In this document: positions 1 through 5,865 of the stretch, in pieces
Layout of the letters: the number at the start of each line of letters is the position of its first letter
How positions within the stretch are numbered: position 1 is the first letter of the stretch
NCBI GenBank assembly: GCA_019114645.1
Contig: DXFC01000283.1
Location: forward strand, 1-6,133
Reading direction: 5' to 3'
Length of the DNA stretch: 6,133 bases
Source: Candidatus Halomonas stercoripullorum
Lineage (GTDB): Bacteria > Pseudomonadota > Gammaproteobacteria > Pseudomonadales > Halomonadaceae
Position numbers and translations under genes: made by a program
The notes under the pieces: generated by a model
Told to the model about the DNA's origin: nothing
Database searches by the model: none
Seen by the model: the letters and a program-made list of their open reading frames with translations, nothing else

Positions 1-1389
1 CCCGAAGACATCGCCGACGAGCTCAGACGCTTGCAGGACCAGGTCCCTCCCTTCCCCGCCGCCGAGGCTTGCGCCCTGGTGGAAGCGGAACTAGGCATGC
101 CCCTGGGTGCGGCTTTTGCCCATTTCGAGACCGAACCGCTGGCCTCGGCTTCCATTGCCCAGGTACACGCAGCGCGTATGCACAGTGGCGAAGAGGTCGT
201 GGTTAAAATCATCCGCCCCGCCATTGACCGCGTCATGCGCCAGGATGTGGCACTGATGTACCGCGTGGGCGCTCTGCTGGAATTGATCCCCGAGGCCCGC
301 CGCCTACGCCCGGTAGAAGTGGTACGCGATTACGAAGCCACCCTGTTCGACGAGCTGGATCTGCGCAAGGAGGCAGCCAACACCTCGCAACTCAAGCGCA
401 ACTTTGCCAATTCGCCGTTACTCTACGTGCCCGCCATTCACTGGTCCCACACCCGCAAGCGAGTGATGGTGCAGGAACGGATCTACGGTATTCCTGTGGC
501 CGACATTGCAGCACTGAAAGCCCAGGGCACCGACCTCAAGCAGCTGGCCGAACGTGGTGTAGAGATCTTTTTCACCCAGGTCTTTCGTGACAATTTTTTC
601 CACGCCGACATGCACCCGGGGAATATTTTCGTAGCCCGCGAGCACCCTCACGATCCGCAGTATATCGCCATCGACTGCGGCATCGTTGGCAGCCTGACCC
701 AAGAGGATAAAGATTACCTGGCACGTAATCTGCTGGCTTTCTTCCACCAGGATTACTATCAGGTCGCGGCACTGCACATCGAGTCAGGCTGGGTCGGGGA
801 GGAAACGCGAGCCAACGAATTCGCCGCCGCCATCCGTACGGTATGCGAGCCAATCCTTGAGCGGCCGCTCAAGGAGATCTCCTTCGGTCAGGTCCTGCTG
901 GGGCTGTTCCAGACCGCCCGGCGCTTTAATATGGAAGTCCAGCCCCAATTGGTTTTGCTACAGAAAACCTTGCTTAACATCGAAGGGCTGGGGCGCCAGC
1001 TCTATCCTGATCTTGACTTGTGGAGCACTGCCAAGCCCTACCTGGAACGCTGGATGAAGGAGCGTGCCGGTGCCTCCGGGCTGTGGGAGTCGCTCAAGCG
1101 CCAAGCGCCTGAGCTTTCGCGTCAGTTACCCGAGCTGCCCGGTGTCGCCCATCAAGCGTTGAGCCGAATCGAGCATGAACACCGGCAGCGGCGTCGCCAG
1201 GCACTGGCCTTGAGCGGCATTCAAAGACAGTTACACGAAAGTCGGCGTAGCGCCCGCCGTCTGCGCCTCGGCCTGCTGGTGGCCGGGCTCGCGCTGGCCT
1301 GGCAGCCGCTCAGTACCTGGGCCGGCGACCAGCCCTGGCAAGTGCTTGTTGCCGTGCTGCTCGGGCTGCTGTTGCTGGTTTGGCAATGA
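1..1389 (+). CDS. ubiB: UbiB, ubiquinone biosynthesis atypical kinase/ATPase (5' end cut by window)
   Basis: UbiB is a membrane-anchored member of the ABC1/ADCK/UbiB atypical kinase family needed for ubiquinone (coenzyme Q) biosynthesis; the family has ATPase activity and is thought to help extract or present lipid intermediates to the Ubi enzymes. The reading frame is open from base 1 and opens with PEDIADELRRLQDQVPPF, a conserved internal stretch, so about 80 N-terminal residues, including the KxGQ motif, lie upstream; the TTG at 31 is not a start. Visible motifs are the Ala-rich nucleotide loop ASASIAQVH (142-168), the VVVK lysine (codon 205-207), the ELDLRKEA acidic segment near 352-375, the catalytic loop HADMHPGN (601-624) and the metal-binding DCG (673-681), which I recall as Cys in E. 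coli UbiB too. Two hydrophobic C-terminal segments (about 1261-1320 and 1342-1386) form the membrane anchor, and the protein stops right after the second. It is the first visible gene of the ubiB-hisE-tatABC unit. Confidence 0.96.
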   Translation, partial: PEDIADELRRLQDQVPPFPAAEACALVEAELGMPLGAAFAHFETEPLASASIAQVHAARMHSGEEVVVKIIRPAIDRVMRQDVALMYRVGALLELIPEARRLRPVEVVRDYEATLFDELDLRKEAANTSQLKRNFANSPLLYVPAIHWSHTRKRVMVQERIYGIPVADIAALKAQGTDLKQLAERGVEIFFTQVFRDNFFHADMHPGNIFVAREHPHDPQYIAIDCGIVGSLTQEDKDYLARNLLAFFHQDYYQVAALHIESGWVGEETRANEFAAAIRTVCEPILERPLKEISFGQVLLGLFQTARRFNMEVQPQLVLLQKTLLNIEGLGRQLYPDLDLWSTAKPYLERWMKERAGASGLWESLKRQAPELSRQLPELPGVAHQALSRIEHEHRQRRRQALALSGIQRQLHESRRSARRLRLGLLVAGLALAWQPLSTWAGDQPWQVLVAVLLGLLLLVWQ

Positions 1390-1440
1390 GTGGAATTTTT
1401 GCAGTGATTCCTTTGATCTACCGCAACCGGAGCCACCCGC

Positions 1441-1776
1441 ATGCGTGATATTCTCGACGAACTCTTCGTGGCGCTACGTCAGCGACGCGATGCCGATCCC
1501 GCTGACTCTTACGTGGCCACCTTGCATCACAAGGGGTTGAACAAGATACTGGAAAAAGTGGGTGAGGAAGCCACGGAAACCGTGCTGGCAGCCAAGGATG
1601 CCGAAGCGGGTGGCGATGACAAGCGTGCGGCACTGGTCGCTGAAACCGCCGACCTGTGGTTTCATAGCCTGGTGATGCTGTCCCACCTGGGGCTTGATCA
1701 CCAGGATGTACTTGACGAACTGGCCCGCCGTTTCGGCATTTCGGGGCACGAAGAGAAGGCCGCAAGGTCAAAGTGA
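1441..1776 (+). CDS. hisE: HisE, phosphoribosyl-ATP pyrophosphatase
   Basis: This is the stand-alone cytoplasmic enzyme of histidine biosynthesis step 2, hydrolysing phosphoribosyl-ATP to phosphoribosyl-AMP and pyrophosphate. The 111-residue length is normal for single-domain HisE, an all-alpha MazG-like fold. The metal-binding signature is visible as EExxE (E42, E43, E46, within KVGEEATETVLAAKD) and ExxD (E68, D71, in ETADLWFH). The N-terminal SYVATLHHKGLNKILEK (residues 23-39) is also typical of the family. The ATG at 1441 has a GGAG Shine-Dalgarno at 1429-1432, 8 nt away. It lies 51 nt after ubiB and 46 nt before tatA, so it is probably co-transcribed. The step-3 gene hisI, which in Pseudomonas sits between ubiB and hisE, is absent here; the protein carries no PRA-CH domain, so it is not a HisIE fusion. 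Confidence 0.97.
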   Translation: MRDILDELFVALRQRRDADPADSYVATLHHKGLNKILEKVGEEATETVLAAKDAEAGGDDKRAALVAETADLWFHSLVMLSHLGLDHQDVLDELARRFGISGHEEKAARSK

Positions 1777-1783
1777 ACATGAT

Positions 1784-1800
1784 TTCCGGATCCACCGGAA
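1784..1800 (+). repeat. Small inverted repeat between hisE and tatA
   Basis: TTCCGG (1784-1789) pairs with CCGGAA (1795-1800) around a 5-nt loop, 7 nt after the hisE stop and 10 nt before the tatA ribosome site. There is no T tract. It could be an mRNA processing or attenuation element between the biosynthetic and tat parts of the operon, or chance. Confidence 0.3.
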
Positions 1801-1822
1801 TAGCGACACAGAGGTAACCCCT

Positions 1823-2083
1823 ATGTTAGGTGGCATCAGTATCTGGCAACTGCTGATCGTTCTCGGCATCATCATCCTGATTTTCGGTACCAAGAAGTTG
1901 CGCAATGTGGGCAGCGACCTCGGCGGTGCGGTCAAGGGCTTCAAACAGGCTGTCAATGAGGAAGAAGACAAGGCCAAACCGCAAGCCAAAGTGGCTCATG
2001 AAGAGCAACCCAATACCTACGACGTGCGTGCCGAGGAAAAAGCGGCCGAAGAGCATGTCCAGGACAAGGAAGAGCGCAACTAA
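1823..2083 (+). CDS. tatA: TatA, twin-arginine translocase pore-forming subunit
   Basis: TatA oligomerises at the TatBC receptor complex in the inner membrane to let folded, twin-arginine-signal proteins cross. The 86-residue protein begins MLGGISIWQLLIVLG, with one transmembrane helix at about residues 5-20, the polar Q9 typical of TatA, the hinge FGTKKLR (21-27), an amphipathic helix at about 28-45 (VGSDLGGAVKGFKQAV), and then a charged, Glu/Lys-rich tail. The frame is open further upstream into hisE, but the start is set at ATG 1823: it carries the conserved N-terminus and a GAGG ribosome site at 1811-1814, 8 nt away. The FGTKKL hinge and the absence of the TatB GPERLP motif separate it from TatB; TatE cannot be distinguished by sequence alone, but the place ahead of tatB and tatC settles it as TatA. 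Confidence 0.97.
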   Translation: MLGGISIWQLLIVLGIIILIFGTKKLRNVGSDLGGAVKGFKQAVNEEEDKAKPQAKVAHEEQPNTYDVRAEEKAAEEHVQDKEERN

Positions 2084-2089
2084 ACCGCT

Positions 2090-2545
2090 ATGTTCGATAT
2101 CGGCTTTCTTGAATTGCTGGTGATTGGCGTGGTCGGCCTGCTGGTACTTGGCCCGGAACGGCTACCCAGAGCTGCGCGCACGGCTGGCTTGTGGTTGGGC
2201 AAGATCAAGCGTAGCGTGTCGAACATGCAGCGCGAGATCAACTCACAGCTTGAGGCGGAGGAGTTGCGCCAGAAGCTCAAGGAACAGCAGGCCAAGCTGG
2301 ACGAGAGCCTGAACAAAGCCAAGCGTGACGTGGAAAGCATCGCTGAGCCCACGCCACCAAGCCAGGGCAAGAAGCAGGAAGCGAGCGACAAGGCCGCAGC
2401 GGAAACTGCCGAGCCGGCATCGCCGCCGCCCGCCTCCCGGCTTGATACCGCCCTGGCCAGTGCCAGGGTGGCTGGCAACGCCGCCACAAGCGAAAACAAC
2501 GCCTCCTCTGACTCTGATAAAGACAAGGACGCCGCTTCACGATGA
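2090..2545 (+). CDS. tatB: TatB, twin-arginine translocase receptor subunit
   Basis: TatB pairs with TatC to form the membrane receptor that binds twin-arginine signal peptides. The protein has 151 residues and opens with the diagnostic MFDIGFLELLVIGVVG, including E8 in the transmembrane helix (about 5-20), followed by the hinge LGPERLPRAART (20-31). An amphipathic helix (about 27-50) leads to a Glu/Gln/Lys-rich, probably coiled segment (about 50-90), then an Ala/Pro/Ser-rich low-complexity tail (about 95-151), as is common in TatB of GC-rich gammaproteobacteria. It starts 6 nt after the tatA stop with no strong ribosome site close by (the nearest purine run, GGAAGAG in the end of tatA, is about 14 nt upstream), which suggests translational coupling. 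Its TGA stop overlaps the tatC ATG in an ATGA. Confidence 0.97.
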   Translation: MFDIGFLELLVIGVVGLLVLGPERLPRAARTAGLWLGKIKRSVSNMQREINSQLEAEELRQKLKEQQAKLDESLNKAKRDVESIAEPTPPSQGKKQEASDKAAAETAEPASPPPASRLDTALASARVAGNAATSENNASSDSDKDKDAASR

Positions 2546-3333
2546 GCGACTCCGACGACAAGCAAGAGCTCTCACACGCCCCCCTGATCGAGCATCTTAT
2601 CGAGCTACGTTCACGACTGCTGCGTTCAGTGGTGGCGATTTTCCTGGTCTTTCTGTGCCTGTTTCCGTTTTCCAACGAAATCTACTCTTTCGTGGCACAA
2701 CCTCTCATGAGCTTGCTGCCCGAAGGCTCACAGATGATCGCGACTGAAGTGGCCTCGCCCTTCCTGGCACCCTTCAAGCTCACCTTGGTGGTGGCGGTAT
2801 TCGCAGCGATACCTTATCTCCTGCATCAGGCCTGGGCTTTTATTGCCCCCGGCCTCTATGCCAACGAGAAAGCGCTGGCCCTGCCGCTACTCGCCTCTAG
2901 CGTGGCGCTGTTCTATGCCGGTGCCACCTTCGCCTACTTTGTGGTCTTTCCACTGCTGTTTCAGTTCTTCACCCAGACCGGGCCAGAGAATGTAGCAGTG
3001 ATGACCGATATCAACGCGTACCTGAATTTCGTTCTCAAACTGTTCTTCGCTTTTGGCGTCTCTTTCGAAATTCCCATCGCCACTTTTCTGCTGATCGCCT
3101 CGGGTGTCACATCCGTGCAGAGCCTGTCCAAAAAGCGGCCCTATGTGCTGCTCGGCTGTTTTATCATCGGCATGCTACTCACTCCGCCCGACATGATTTC
3201 CCAGACTCTGCTGGCGGTCCCGATGTATCTCCTGTTCGAGATCGGTATTCTGTTTGGCCGCCTGGTAAGCAACAAGAAAAAAAAACCAGCAGACCCGCCT
3301 ACCGAGCCGACCGGGCAACGTGACGACACCTGA
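2542..3333 (+). CDS. tatC: TatC, twin-arginine translocase core subunit
   Basis: TatC is the polytopic core of the Tat receptor and recognises the twin-arginine motif. The 263-residue protein shows six hydrophobic segments at about 28-45, 76-95, 113-143, 160-187, 200-214 and 219-240, with both termini expected in the cytoplasm. Family landmarks are HLIELRSRLL (18-27) before helix 1, FIAPGLYANE (100-109), where E109 matches the signal-peptide-binding Glu of the E. coli protein, FGVSFEIP with E176 within the membrane, and LTPPD (213-217). The ATG overlaps the tatB stop by 4 nt (ATGA), with AAGGA at 2525-2529 as a rather distant ribosome site, so coupling to tatB is likely. The short charged tail contains KKKK, encoded partly by a run of nine A (3277-3285). 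tatD is not downstream; the operon ends here at a terminator. Confidence 0.98.
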   Translation: MSDSDDKQELSHAPLIEHLIELRSRLLRSVVAIFLVFLCLFPFSNEIYSFVAQPLMSLLPEGSQMIATEVASPFLAPFKLTLVVAVFAAIPYLLHQAWAFIAPGLYANEKALALPLLASSVALFYAGATFAYFVVFPLLFQFFTQTGPENVAVMTDINAYLNFVLKLFFAFGVSFEIPIATFLLIASGVTSVQSLSKKRPYVLLGCFIIGMLLTPPDMISQTLLAVPMYLLFEIGILFGRLVSNKKKKPADPPTEPTGQRDDT

Positions 3334-3360
3334 GCCCGCCTGAAACAATACCGCAAAAGA

Positions 3361-3398
3361 AAAACAGCGCCCCTGGCTACCAGGGGCGCTGTTTTTTT
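3361..3398. terminator. Bidirectional intrinsic terminator between tatC and elbB
   Basis: A perfect GC-rich stem pairs 3365-3376 (CAGCGCCCCTGG) with 3380-3391 around a 3-nt loop. It is extended by A:T pairs (3361-3364 with 3392-3395). The right arm runs into T7 (3392-3398), and the left arm is preceded by an A-rich stretch (3356-3364) that becomes a T tract on the other strand. The structure therefore has the form of a Rho-independent terminator in both directions. It lies 27 nt after the tatC stop and 14 nt beyond the elbB stop, so it should end both convergent units. Confidence 0.93.
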
Positions 3399-3412
3399 AC
3401 TGTCGAAACAAT

Positions 3413-4075
3413 CTAAATATCCATCAACTCGTCAATACGCTCAACCAGTTTGAAAATACCGGTAGCGGCCTCGCCGATGCGGGTCGCGAGCATATAGGCG
3501 GGGGTGGTAACCACACGATTTTCAAAATCCACCACAATCTCCTCGACACCACAGCTGCGATGCAACCCGCCCATAGAGCTGATCGCACCGGCAACGCCCG
3601 GATCATGACCGATAGTGACGGCAATACCCGGTCCCAACAGCTTGGGCACCAAGGCTGGCGCAATACACATCAACCCGATGGGCTTGCGCGCCTCATGGAA
3701 AGCGGCCAGCGCTTCAACCAGCTCCGGCAGCGGTTCCATGTCACTGCCCGCCTCGGCAAAATTGGACAGGTTCTTGGCCGCACCGAAGCCGCCGGGAAGA
3801 ATCACCGCATCAAACTCATCGGCCTCCAGCTCATCAAGCGGTGCGATGTTACCACGCGCCAGGCGCGCCGACTCTTGCAACACGTTACGCGACTCACCCT
3901 CCACCACTTCCCCGCCAAGATGATCGACGACATGATGCTGCATGATATCCGGCGCAAAGCAGCGATAGCCAAGCCCTAACTGATCGAGCCGCAGCAGCGT
4001 CAGGGTGGTCTCGTAGATCTCTGAGCCATCCTGGACACCACAACCCGACAGGATAACCGCCACTTGTTTGCTCAT
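3413..4075 (-). CDS. elbB: ElbB, isoprenoid-biosynthesis-associated glyoxalase (DJ-1/PfpI-like)
   Basis: The 220-residue protein belongs to the ElbB branch of the DJ-1/PfpI class I glutamine-amidotransferase-like superfamily. E. coli ElbB is linked to early isoprenoid synthesis and has been assigned glyoxalase-type activity, but its physiological substrate is not firmly known. Visible motifs are the N-terminal ILSGCGVQDGSEIYE (8-22), the ILPGGFGAAKNLSNFA stretch (92-107), the nucleophile elbow GLMCIAP with the candidate catalytic C137, TIGHD (154-158), and MGGLHR with the C-terminal TTPAYM segment. Length is normal for the family (about 217-220). The ATG at 4075 has an excellent AAGGAG ribosome site at 4083-4088. 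It is transcribed alone, convergent to tatC and divergent from hemB. Identity is well supported; the reaction is inference from the family. Confidence 0.94.
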   Translation of the reverse strand: MSKQVAVILSGCGVQDGSEIYETTLTLLRLDQLGLGYRCFAPDIMQHHVVDHLGGEVVEGESRNVLQESARLARGNIAPLDELEADEFDAVILPGGFGAAKNLSNFAEAGSDMEPLPELVEALAAFHEARKPIGLMCIAPALVPKLLGPGIAVTIGHDPGVAGAISSMGGLHRSCGVEEIVVDFENRVVTTPAYMLATRIGEAATGIFKLVERIDELMDI

Positions 4076-4136
4076 GCTTTACTCCTTGTTATGCGTCGCC
4101 CCGTGCTGAGGCACCGCCGGGAAATCGCAACCCCAC

Positions 4137-4142
4137 ACTATA
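4137..4142 (-). promoter_or_regulatory. Possible -10 element for elbB
   Basis: On the minus strand the sequence reads TATAGT, within TTTTATAGTG, about 60 nt upstream of the elbB ATG. It is a plausible -10 hexamer, but I see no good -35 at 16-18 nt (the bases there read roughly ACTAAA), so this is a weak call based on position and AT content. Confidence 0.3.
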
Positions 4143-4195
4143 AAATCCCAGCCCAACACTTTAGTGAGTCGCGACGGGTGCGACAAGGCGCGGCT

Positions 4196-4222
4196 TTGCG
4201 CTGCAAGCGTCACTGATATACT
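4196..4222 (+). promoter_or_regulatory. Candidate sigma-70 promoter for hemB (extended -10)
   Basis: The bases 4214-4222 read TGATATACT, an extended -10 (TGn followed by TATACT at 4217-4222). A partial -35, TTGCGC, lies at 4196-4201 with a short 15-nt spacer; the extended -10 would make a poor -35 tolerable. Transcription would begin near 4229, giving a leader of roughly 90 nt before hemB. A small dyad (TTGC at 4196-4199, GCAA at 4203-4206) overlaps the -35. Confidence 0.5.
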
Positions 4223-4238
4223 GGGTAGACAAAGTATC

Positions 4239-4247
4239 TGTTATATA
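4239..4247 (+). promoter_or_regulatory. Second possible extended -10 for hemB
   Basis: TGT followed by TATATA (4242-4247), inside the palindrome TTATATAA (4241-4248), is another TGn-type -10 candidate 25 nt downstream of the first. No -35 is apparent upstream. It could be a second start point, or simply the AT-rich initial transcribed region of the first promoter. Confidence 0.3.
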
Positions 4248-4263
4248 ACCGACGTTTCGCCTT

Positions 4264-4301
4264 GGTCCTCTGTTGTCACAGGAGCTGTCGACAGAGGTAC
4301 C
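4264..4301 (+). repeat. Inverted repeat in the presumed hemB 5' leader
   Basis: CCTCTGT (4267-4273) pairs perfectly with ACAGAGG (4291-4297). GGT (4264-4266) can pair with ACC (4299-4301) if T4298 is bulged, giving a roughly 10-bp stem with a 17-nt loop. A perfect 10-bp palindrome, CTGTCGACAG (4285-4294), overlaps the right arm and offers a competing fold or a protein-binding dyad. No T tract follows, so it is not an intrinsic terminator. It ends 7 nt before the hemB ribosome site. Function unknown. Confidence 0.5.
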
Positions 4302-4308
4302 CCTTGCT

Positions 4309-4312
4309 GGAG
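4309..4312 (+). promoter_or_regulatory. hemB ribosome binding site that favours the TTG start
   Basis: GGAG (in CTGGAGTAAC) lies 9 nt before TTG 4322 but 18 nt before ATG 4331. The spacing fits the TTG. An in-frame TAA at 4313-4315 rules out any earlier start. Confidence 0.65.
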
Positions 4313-4321
4313 TAACCAATC

Positions 4322-5329
4322 TTGAGCTTCATGACCACACGCCAATTTCCCGCTACCCGCATGCGCCGCATGCGCTGTGATGACTTCTCGCGCCGCCTCA
4401 TGCGTGAGTCGTCATTGAGTGCTGCCGATCTGATCTGGCCCGTTTTCGTTCTAGAAGGGGAACAGCGCCGCGAAGCCATACCTTCAATGCCCGGTGTGGA
4501 GCGGCTATCGCTCGACCTGCTGATCAAGGAGGCCCGCGAGGCGTACGAGCTTGGCATTCCGGCCCTGGCGCTGTTTCCGGTGGTCGATCAAGCACTGAAA
4601 AGCGAACTGGCCGAGGAGTCCTACAGCGCCAGTGGCCTGGTCCAGCGCAGTATCCAGGCGCTCAAAGAGGCCCTGCCAGAGCTCGGCGTCATTACCGACG
4701 TAGCATTGGATCCTTATACCAGCCATGGCCAGGACGGCATCATTGATGCCAACGGCTACGTGCTCAATGACCGCACCGTAGAGACTCTGATCAAGCAGGC
4801 GTTGTCCCATGCCGAAGCCGGTGCCGACGTTATTGCGCCCTCGGACATGATGGATGGTCGCATCGGCGAAATTCGCCAGGTGCTCGAACAAGAGCAGTTA
4901 CCCAATGTGCGAATCATGGCTTATAGCGCTAAATACGCCTCGCACTATTATGGCCCCTTCCGTGATGCGGTAGGCTCGGCCAGCAACCTGGGCAAGGCAG
5001 ACAAGCGCACCTACCAGATGGATCCAGCCAATAGCGATGAGGCCCTGCATGAAGTTGCCATGGACCTGACCGAAGGGGCTGACATGGTGATGATCAAACC
5101 CGGCATGCCATATCTGGATGTGGTGCGGCGCGTCAAGGACGAGCTCAAGGTGCCGACTTTTGCCTATCAGGTAAGTGGCGAATATGCCATGCATATGGCC
5201 GCGTTCGAAAACGGCTGGCTCGACCCCGACGCTGTCATGCTGGAGTCACTGATGTGCTTCAAGCGTGCCGGAGCCGATGGCATATTGACCTATTTCGCCA
5301 AGCGGGCGGCACAGTTACTGGCCAAATAG
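4322..5329 (+). CDS. hemB: HemB, delta-aminolevulinic acid dehydratase (porphobilinogen synthase)
   Basis: HemB is the cytoplasmic enzyme that condenses two 5-aminolevulinate molecules into porphobilinogen, the second committed step toward haem, sirohaem and cobalamin. The 335-residue length matches Pseudomonas HemB (about 337). The two catalytic lysines are visible: K204 in AYSAKYASHYYGPFRDA and K259 in MVMIKPGMPYLD. Other landmarks are FPATRMRRMR at the N-terminus, VITDVALDPYTSHGQDG (123-139), APSDMMDGR (172-180) and GEYAMHM. At the metal site the three zinc cysteines of E. coli-type enzymes are replaced by A128, D130 and D138, as in the magnesium-dependent P. aeruginosa type. TTG 4322 is preferred as start from the GGAG at 4309-4312; ATG 4331 (332 residues) is the alternative. 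It is divergent from elbB and ends 4 nt from the convergent DUF3087 gene. Confidence 0.97.
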   Translation: MSFMTTRQFPATRMRRMRCDDFSRRLMRESSLSAADLIWPVFVLEGEQRREAIPSMPGVERLSLDLLIKEAREAYELGIPALALFPVVDQALKSELAEESYSASGLVQRSIQALKEALPELGVITDVALDPYTSHGQDGIIDANGYVLNDRTVETLIKQALSHAEAGADVIAPSDMMDGRIGEIRQVLEQEQLPNVRIMAYSAKYASHYYGPFRDAVGSASNLGKADKRTYQMDPANSDEALHEVAMDLTEGADMVMIKPGMPYLDVVRRVKDELKVPTFAYQVSGEYAMHMAAFENGWLDPDAVMLESLMCFKRAGADGILTYFAKRAAQLLAK

Positions 5330-5333
5330 CTCA

Positions 5334-5846
5334 TTAAGTACGCTTGAAAGCCGCCAGGTCGTGGGGATCAAACCCTTCGACCTGGGCTGGCAAACCCTGT
5401 TCCTCACGCAGCTGCTGCACTCTAAGACGCTCGGCAAGCAGTTCGGCATCATCATCAAGAGTACGCCCGTTGAGCTCGGCAAGCTGGGCCATACCCTGGT
5501 GGTAGAATGTCATTAAATCCAGGGCGACGCCATTGCCCCGGTCCATTTCGCGCCGCAATGTGGCAAGATAGCCACTCGTCCGCGAAAGATGGTGCTTGAG
5601 CTGCCAGACATAGCGCATCTCCTTCATCCAGGGACGCTCACGCAGTACGGCAAAGATCAAACTGGTCGCCAGCAAACCCAGCAGCACACCGAGGGCGTTG
5701 AGCCACAGGCTGGAGCCATAAGCGGCTACCAGCAACTGGGAAAACAGCAACCCGAGGACGATCAACTGGGCGGCCATCGCCACACTGATAAAACGCGCCT
5801 TGCGGCGATAGGTTTCGGGTTCGTGGTGTTCGAATACAAACGGCAT
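5334..5846 (-). CDS. DUF3087 family membrane protein of unknown function
   Basis: The 170-residue protein resembles the DUF3087 family found in gammaproteobacteria, judged from memory of family members rather than a search; no function is established. A short polar N-terminus (1-18, EPETYRRKAR) precedes two closely spaced transmembrane segments at about 20-43 and 47-68. After these come the family-like RPWMKE (71-76) and VWQLKHHL (80-87), then a cytoplasmic, mostly helical, charged domain containing LMTFYHQGMAQL and a Glu/Leu/Arg-rich stretch. There is no signal-peptide cleavage site or catalytic motif. The ATG at 5846 has AGGAG at 5853-5857, 6 nt away. It lies downstream of the DAHP synthase gene on the same strand, separated by 81 nt with a hairpin, and its stop is 4 nt from the hemB stop. 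Membrane location is inferred from hydrophobicity. Confidence 0.85.
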   Translation of the reverse strand: MPFVFEHHEPETYRRKARFISVAMAAQLIVLGLLFSQLLVAAYGSSLWLNALGVLLGLLATSLIFAVLRERPWMKEMRYVWQLKHHLSRTSGYLATLRREMDRGNGVALDLMTFYHQGMAQLAELNGRTLDDDAELLAERLRVQQLREEQGLPAQVEGFDPHDLAAFKRT

Positions 5847-5865
5847 GCGGGGCTCCTGTCACAGC

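Noticed and set aside
31..33. TTG at 31 as the start of the first gene
   Set aside because: The frame is open to base 1 and the residues before it (PEDIADELRR) are conserved UbiB sequence, so the gene begins outside the window.
1694..1822. Upstream extension of the tatA frame into hisE, from ATG 1694
   Set aside because: The extension encodes hisE in another frame; the conserved TatA N-terminus and a good ribosome site are at ATG 1823.
2080..2565. Long open frame on the minus strand opposite tatB (161 codons)
   Set aside because: It is antisense to a clearly conserved gene, is Ser/Ala-rich in the way expected from reading GC-rich codons backwards, and shows no recognisable family.
3560..3979. 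Open frame on the plus strand opposite elbB (139 codons)
   Set aside because: It lies wholly within elbB, has no ribosome site I can see, and its composition is that of a reverse-strand shadow.
4103..4114. GTGC-TGAG-GCAC mini-hairpin in the elbB leader
   Set aside because: A 4-bp stem is expected by chance and has no supporting context.
4262..4315. Possible 17-codon Cys-containing leader peptide in front of hemB (TTG 4262 to TAA 4313)
   Set aside because: It has a rare start codon with no ribosome site upstream, and it is no longer than chance would give.
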